DNA from: GCA-2725625 sp964574215
GTDB lineage: Bacteria > Pseudomonadota > Alphaproteobacteria > Rhodospirillales > UBA2165
Reading direction: 5' to 3'
Assembly (NCBI GenBank): GCA_964574215.1
Contig: CAZNLR010000064.1
Coordinates: forward strand, 1 to 17,837
DNA length: 17,837 nt
Part shown: piece after piece, positions 14,613 to 17,837 of the stretch
Position numbering within the stretch: the first letter of the stretch is position 1
How the letters are laid out: the number at the start of each line of letters is the position of its first letter
Program-made: the position numbers and the translations under genes
Notes under the pieces: model-generated
Told to the model about the DNA's origin: nothing
The model's database searches: none
The model's input: the letters and a program-made list of their open reading frames with translations, nothing else

Positions 14613-15725
14613 TCATTTTGCTTGATTTTCGAGCTGGTCCATCAGCCGCTCTTTCCAGTACAAGGGGCCGCCATTTTCCAACCCTAAGGATTTGGCGCGC
14701 TTGAAATACATGTGGCAATCCGCTTCCCAGGTAATGCCCATGCCGCCGTGGGTCTGAATGTTTTCCCGGGCTGCCAGTTGAAAAGCTTCGCTGGCCGAAA
14801 GGTGCGCCGTCGCGGCCGCCCTGGCCAGGTCGCCGGTGCTTTCTTCCAGAGCCCAGGCGCCGTAAAAAGCGTTAGAGCGGGCTAGCTCTCCGGCAATATA
14901 AACATTAGCAAGCTTGTGCTTGATTGCCTGAAAGGAGCCGATGGGACGGCCGAAGGCAAATCGGTCGATGGCATAGTCCCGGGCCATTTCCAGGCAAGCC
15001 TGAGCGCCGCCGATTTGTTCAAAGGCCAAAATGACAGCGGCTCGGTCCAACAGGGTTTCAACCGAACTCCAGCCCTGTCCATTGGTGCCGAGTTGTTCGA
15101 CTTCGGCGTTTTCAAATTTCAGAGCGACAATGTTGCGGGAAGGGTCGAGCGATTTTACGGGGCTCGACGTGACGCCAGGTGATTTCAAGTCTAGGAAATA
15201 AAAACCAATTTCATCGCCGGCGTCTCGGGCGACAACGACTGAATAATCGGCAATCGCCCCTTCCACGACCGGAACTTTTGTACCGGTCAGGTATCTATCT
15301 TCAACCCTCGCATTAATGTGAGACGGATTTGGATCACCGATGCCTTCCGCCAAAGCGAACGAACAAATAATTTTTCCTTCCGCCATTTTGGGCAGCAACT
15401 CCGACTTCTGGGCGTCGCTACCATGGGCGCATATTGCTTCCGTGGCTAAGTACGCGGAAGTAAAAAAAGGAATTGGAGCCAACACACGGCCGATTTCCTC
15501 TGCCAACACGCATTGTACTTCCCCGCCGAGTTCGATGCCGCCGTATTTCTCCGGAATACCGGCGCCCAGCCAGCCCAATTCGGCGGTCGATTGCCATAGG
15601 TCGGCGTCATAGCGAATTTCCTCGTCGAAAACCCGGCGGATTGATGTCGTCGGGGAGTGTTCGCGCAGGAAATCTCTGGCGGTACTGGCGACGGCCTTGG
15701 CGTCTTCTGAAATATCGAAGTTCAT
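14613..15725 (-). CDS. Acyl-CoA dehydrogenase, small-type subunit
   Basis: A 370-residue acyl-CoA dehydrogenase fold, shorter than and clearly different from its neighbour. Features are the N-terminal GWLGAGIPEKYGGIELGG, a mid-domain with ICSFALAEGIGDPNP (where family members have a T/S-E-P-G type FAD loop), the arginine-containing FAFGRPIGSFQAIKHKLAN (FGRPIGxFQAxKH is diagnostic), and ENIQTHGGMGITWEADCHMYFKRAKSL near the C-terminus. The HGGMGITWE block is typical of the small partner of heteromeric dehydrogenases such as mycobacterial FadE28/FadE29-type pairs acting on steroid side chains. The ATG at 15725 lies 36 bp after the flavoprotein gene. I infer that it forms an alpha2beta2 enzyme with the adjacent dehydrogenase on a bulky or branched acyl-CoA. 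Confidence 0.9.
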   Translation of the reverse strand: MNFDISEDAKAVASTARDFLREHSPTTSIRRVFDEEIRYDADLWQSTAELGWLGAGIPEKYGGIELGGEVQCVLAEEIGRVLAPIPFFTSAYLATEAICAHGSDAQKSELLPKMAEGKIICSFALAEGIGDPNPSHINARVEDRYLTGTKVPVVEGAIADYSVVVARDAGDEIGFYFLDLKSPGVTSSPVKSLDPSRNIVALKFENAEVEQLGTNGQGWSSVETLLDRAAVILAFEQIGGAQACLEMARDYAIDRFAFGRPIGSFQAIKHKLANVYIAGELARSNAFYGAWALEESTGDLARAAATAHLSASEAFQLAARENIQTHGGMGITWEADCHMYFKRAKSLGLENGGPLYWKERLMDQLENQAK

Positions 15726-15761
15726 CGATGTTCCGATCTCGTCCCTTCAGAATTGCCTGGT

Positions 15762-16694
15762 TTAGCCGGTGACTCGTTTCTGCGCTTCCTGATATTCGGC
15801 TCTCATTTTAGCAATCAAATCCGCCGTCGGGAGAATTTCATGAATATCGGAAACACCGTGCCCTGCCGACCAGATATCCTTCCAGGCGTGTTTTTCAACA
15901 TCCAGATCCTTGCCGAAGTCGATTTCCTTGTTGGGCAGATTTTCGGGATCGAGACCGGCGTCGACAATGCTTTTACGCAAGAAATTACCGTGTACGCCGG
16001 AAAAAGCATCGGTATAGACAATATCTTTCAATGTGCTGTCGACGATCATCTCCTTATTCGCTTGATCGGTGTAGCATTCTTCCGTAGCAATAAATCGGGT
16101 TCCGATATAGGCGAAATCAGCACCGGCTGCCCGGGCAGCGGCAACATGGGCGCCGCTGGTCAAGCCGCCGGCCAACGCAATATAGCCATCGAAAAAGCTA
16201 CGGACTTCGGCCAGTAGGGCAAACGGACTGGCCAGCCCGCCGTGGCCGCCGGCGCCGGCCGCTACGAGAACGATACCGTCGACGCCAGCTTCGATCGCTT
16301 TTTTTGCATGTTTGACATTTATGACATCGTGAAAGACCTTGCCGCCATAGCTATGAACGCCGTCGATTACTTCCTTGGCCGCACCTAGTGACGTTAGCAA
16401 TAGAGGAACTTCGTGCTTTATGCACATTTCCAAATCGGGCGTTACGCGGGGATTGGAATTGTGAACGATAAGATTCACACCAAAAGTTCTTTGCGTGCAA
16501 TCAAGCCGGTCGAATTCACCGTTTATCTGAACCAACCATTCCTCGAAACCTTCTGTCGTACGCTGGTTCAATGCCGGAAAGGAGCCAATCACGTCGTTCG
16601 CACAGCACGAAACAACCAACTCCACGCCTGAAGCCAAAAACATCGGTGCTGAAATCACCGGAAAATCTACATGTTCGAAAATATCTTTTTTCAT
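15762..16694 (-). CDS. Nitronate monooxygenase (2-nitropropane dioxygenase)-like flavoprotein
   Basis: A 310-residue FMN-binding TIM-barrel protein of the NPD/NMO family. The start FPVISAPMFLASGVELVVSC and the motifs VAAGAGGHGG (144-153, with His151 at the place of the catalytic His), ALAGGLTSGAHVAAARAAGADFAYIGTRF (173-201, phosphate binding) and GHGVSDI near the C-terminus are diagnostic. Members oxidise nitronates, but many in acyl-CoA degradation clusters act as reductases or dehydrogenases on CoA thioesters; the steroid-ring protein IpdC belongs to this family. Here it is the first gene of an operon with two acyl-CoA dehydrogenases, so a CoA-ester flavin oxidoreductase is more likely than nitroalkane detoxification. 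ATG at 16694 has GGGG 5 bases upstream; its divergent neighbour is iclR. Confidence 0.88.
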   Translation of the reverse strand: MKKDIFEHVDFPVISAPMFLASGVELVVSCCANDVIGSFPALNQRTTEGFEEWLVQINGEFDRLDCTQRTFGVNLIVHNSNPRVTPDLEMCIKHEVPLLLTSLGAAKEVIDGVHSYGGKVFHDVINVKHAKKAIEAGVDGIVLVAAGAGGHGGLASPFALLAEVRSFFDGYIALAGGLTSGAHVAAARAAGADFAYIGTRFIATEECYTDQANKEMIVDSTLKDIVYTDAFSGVHGNFLRKSIVDAGLDPENLPNKEIDFGKDLDVEKHAWKDIWSAGHGVSDIHEILPTADLIAKMRAEYQEAQKRVTG

Positions 16695-16954
16695 TTGAAC
16701 CCCAAAAAATAACCGATTGTACCCAATACTGTGCTCTGTTTTCTTGACGGCCTACTTAAAAATGTTTTCCAATGGCTAAATCTAAGGCCAAATCAGGAAA
16801 ACATGCAGCTGTCAAAAGTAAAAAATCAACTGTGGACTTAATTGCATATATAACAATTAATTGCTAAATATGCAATAATATAAAATATATTCGACAGGTA
16901 AATTTTCTTAATTTAGTGGCTTTATGATACCTGTTAATGACGAGCATATAATAA
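16695..16954. promoter_or_regulatory. Divergent promoter region between the flavoprotein operon and iclR
   Basis: A 260-bp AT-rich region holding both promoters. It contains putative IclR operator site B (16861-16878) and a longer inverted repeat with 9-bp arms ATTGCATAT (16841-16849) and ATATGCAAT (16868-16876). The operator lies 77 bp from the iclR start and 167 bp from the flavoprotein start, so autoregulation is plausible. AT-rich -10-like stretches are numerous and I cannot fix the transcript starts. Confidence 0.6.
16861..16878. promoter_or_regulatory. Putative IclR operator, site B
   Basis: TTGCTAAATATGCAATAA matches site A (11697-11714) at 17 of 18 positions. The upstream half-site ATTGCA begins 20 bp before TTGC here against 9 bp at site A, an 11-bp shift close to one helical turn, which would keep the half-sites on the same DNA face. 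A shared regulator is inferred. Confidence 0.6.
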
Positions 16955-17737
16955 ATGAACCGAGCAAACAAAAATCCATCTGACAATGTAGGCGGCGTTC
17001 AGTCCGTTGAGGTCGGCACCCGTGTACTCCTTGCCGTAAAGAGCGGCGGCGGACCGATGGGGCTGAAAAAAATCGCTGACCTAGCCGGATTGCCCGCTGC
17101 CAATACGAGGAGATATTTGGTCAGCTTGATAAGGTCGGGCCTTGTTGAGCAAGATGCAACGACCGGTAAATACGATTTGGGGTCCGTCGCTTTGCAGATC
17201 GGATTGGCGGCGATCACCGGTTTAAATCTTGTGCGTACGGCTGTGCCTGTAATGACGGAACTGAGGGAGCTGGTGGGGGAAACGGTGGTACTAACCGTTT
17301 GGGGTGATCATGGCCCAACCATTATTCATTGGGAGGAGTCTCTGGCGCCGATTACAGTGAATACCCGGATCGGCTCGGTCTTTCCCGTGCTCAACACGGC
17401 GACCGGTCACGTTTATCTGACCTGGTTGCCGCGGCAGCAAACCAGGGATCTGGTAAAACAGGAATTGCGCCAACGGAGCAAAGACAATCCCATCGACGTT
17501 GAAGCAATTATCGAAACGACCAAAAATAACGGAATGGGCCGCTTTTTTATTGAGGATATGCGATCCCTAAGTACTCTTGCTGCGCCAATATTCGATCATG
17601 AAGCCAAACTCGCTGCCGTTATTACGACCTACGGCTACAAGGGAAAATTCGATAATTCTCTGTCTGGTTCCAATGCAAAAGCCCTCAAAAAAGCGGCCAA
17701 CGAAATCTCTTATAAAATGGGATTTAACGAAGAATAA
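16955..17737 (+). CDS. IclR-family transcriptional regulator
   Basis: A 260-residue regulator with the family's two domains. The N-terminal winged helix-turn-helix (about 14-85) has VQSVEVGTRVLLAVKSGGGPM, a recognition region LKKIADLAGLPAANTRRYLVSLIRSGLVEQD, and a wing ending YDLGSVALQIG. The C-terminal effector-binding domain (about 95-255) has the usual RIGSVFPVLNTATGHVYLTW and SLSTLAAPIFDHEAKLAAVITTYG blocks. IclR proteins bind small organic acids or CoA esters and control catabolic genes, often including their own. ATG at 16955 is used because the N-terminus fits the family, though its ribosome-binding site is weak. Transcribed away from the flavoprotein/dehydrogenase operon; the putative operator upstream recurs at the ligase/GST promoter. 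Confidence 0.92.
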   Translation: MNRANKNPSDNVGGVQSVEVGTRVLLAVKSGGGPMGLKKIADLAGLPAANTRRYLVSLIRSGLVEQDATTGKYDLGSVALQIGLAAITGLNLVRTAVPVMTELRELVGETVVLTVWGDHGPTIIHWEESLAPITVNTRIGSVFPVLNTATGHVYLTWLPRQQTRDLVKQELRQRSKDNPIDVEAIIETTKNNGMGRFFIEDMRSLSTLAAPIFDHEAKLAAVITTYGYKGKFDNSLSGSNAKALKKAANEISYKMGFNEE

Positions 17738-17837
17738 CTTGCCCGATTTCGACCATTCATTATTATCTTGTCCGCAGGGTTAAATTAAAACCGGTTCTCA
17801 CGGCCATTACACCTATTTCTATGGATCACCGTGACAT

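Noticed and set aside
17798..17834. Inverted pair TCACGG/CCGTGA after iclR as a terminator, and an ATG at 17821 as a next gene
   Set aside because: The arms are 6 bp with a 25-base loop and no T-run; the ATG has no ribosome-binding site and only five codons remain in the window.

Overview
The window looks like a metagenome-style scaffold (it holds a run of 16 Ns inside a gene) from a Gram-negative proteobacterium, most likely an alphaproteobacterium. The reasons are a periplasmic binding-protein ABC importer, an Rrf2 regulator, a nu-class GST, paired acyl-CoA dehydrogenases with an IclR regulator, and GC-rich genes separated by AT-rich spacers. No rRNA, tRNA, CRISPR array or intact mobile element is visible. 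The taxon is an inference from gene content, not from a marker gene.

Layout. (1) Positions 1-4027, minus strand: a branched-chain amino-acid/organic-acid type ABC importer transcribed livK-livH-livM-livG-livF; livF runs off the left edge. A perfect 11-bp stem-loop separates livK from livH. (2) 4092-6202, minus strand: an Rrf2-family regulator followed by an aldehyde dehydrogenase of the benzaldehyde/vanillin dehydrogenase type, directly upstream of livK. (3) 6203-7741: a mostly non-coding, AT-richer region with one small hypothetical gene (possible SpoIIAA/STAS-like fold), a cluster of degenerate palindromic repeats, and a possible translationally coupled pair of very small ORFs. (4) 7742-11637, minus strand: a GST/thiolase operon, transcribed as nu-class GST (YfcG-like), two tandem 329-residue GST-like paralogs, then a thiolase. 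(5) 11853-13397, plus strand: an acyl-CoA ligase, divergent from the GST operon. (6) 13401-16694, minus strand: a nitronate monooxygenase-like flavoprotein followed by two unlike acyl-CoA dehydrogenases, convergent with the ligase with only 3 bp between stop codons. (7) 16955-17737, plus strand: an IclR-family regulator, divergent from that operon.

How it fits together. Blocks 4-7 read as one catabolic island for an unknown carboxylic acid: ligase (CoA activation), a probable heteromeric acyl-CoA dehydrogenase, an NPD-type flavoenzyme, a thiolase (cleavage), and three GST-fold proteins. No enoyl-CoA hydratase or 3-hydroxyacyl-CoA dehydrogenase is present, so the pathway is incomplete here. 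The strongest unifying evidence is an almost identical 18-bp palindromic motif, TTGCTWAATATGCAATAA, in both divergent intergenic regions (11697-11714 and 16861-16878). It is a good candidate operator for the IclR protein, which would then control its own gene, the flavoprotein/dehydrogenase operon, the ligase and the GST/thiolase operon. The importer and aldehyde dehydrogenase (blocks 1-2) may supply a related substrate, but that link rests only on proximity.
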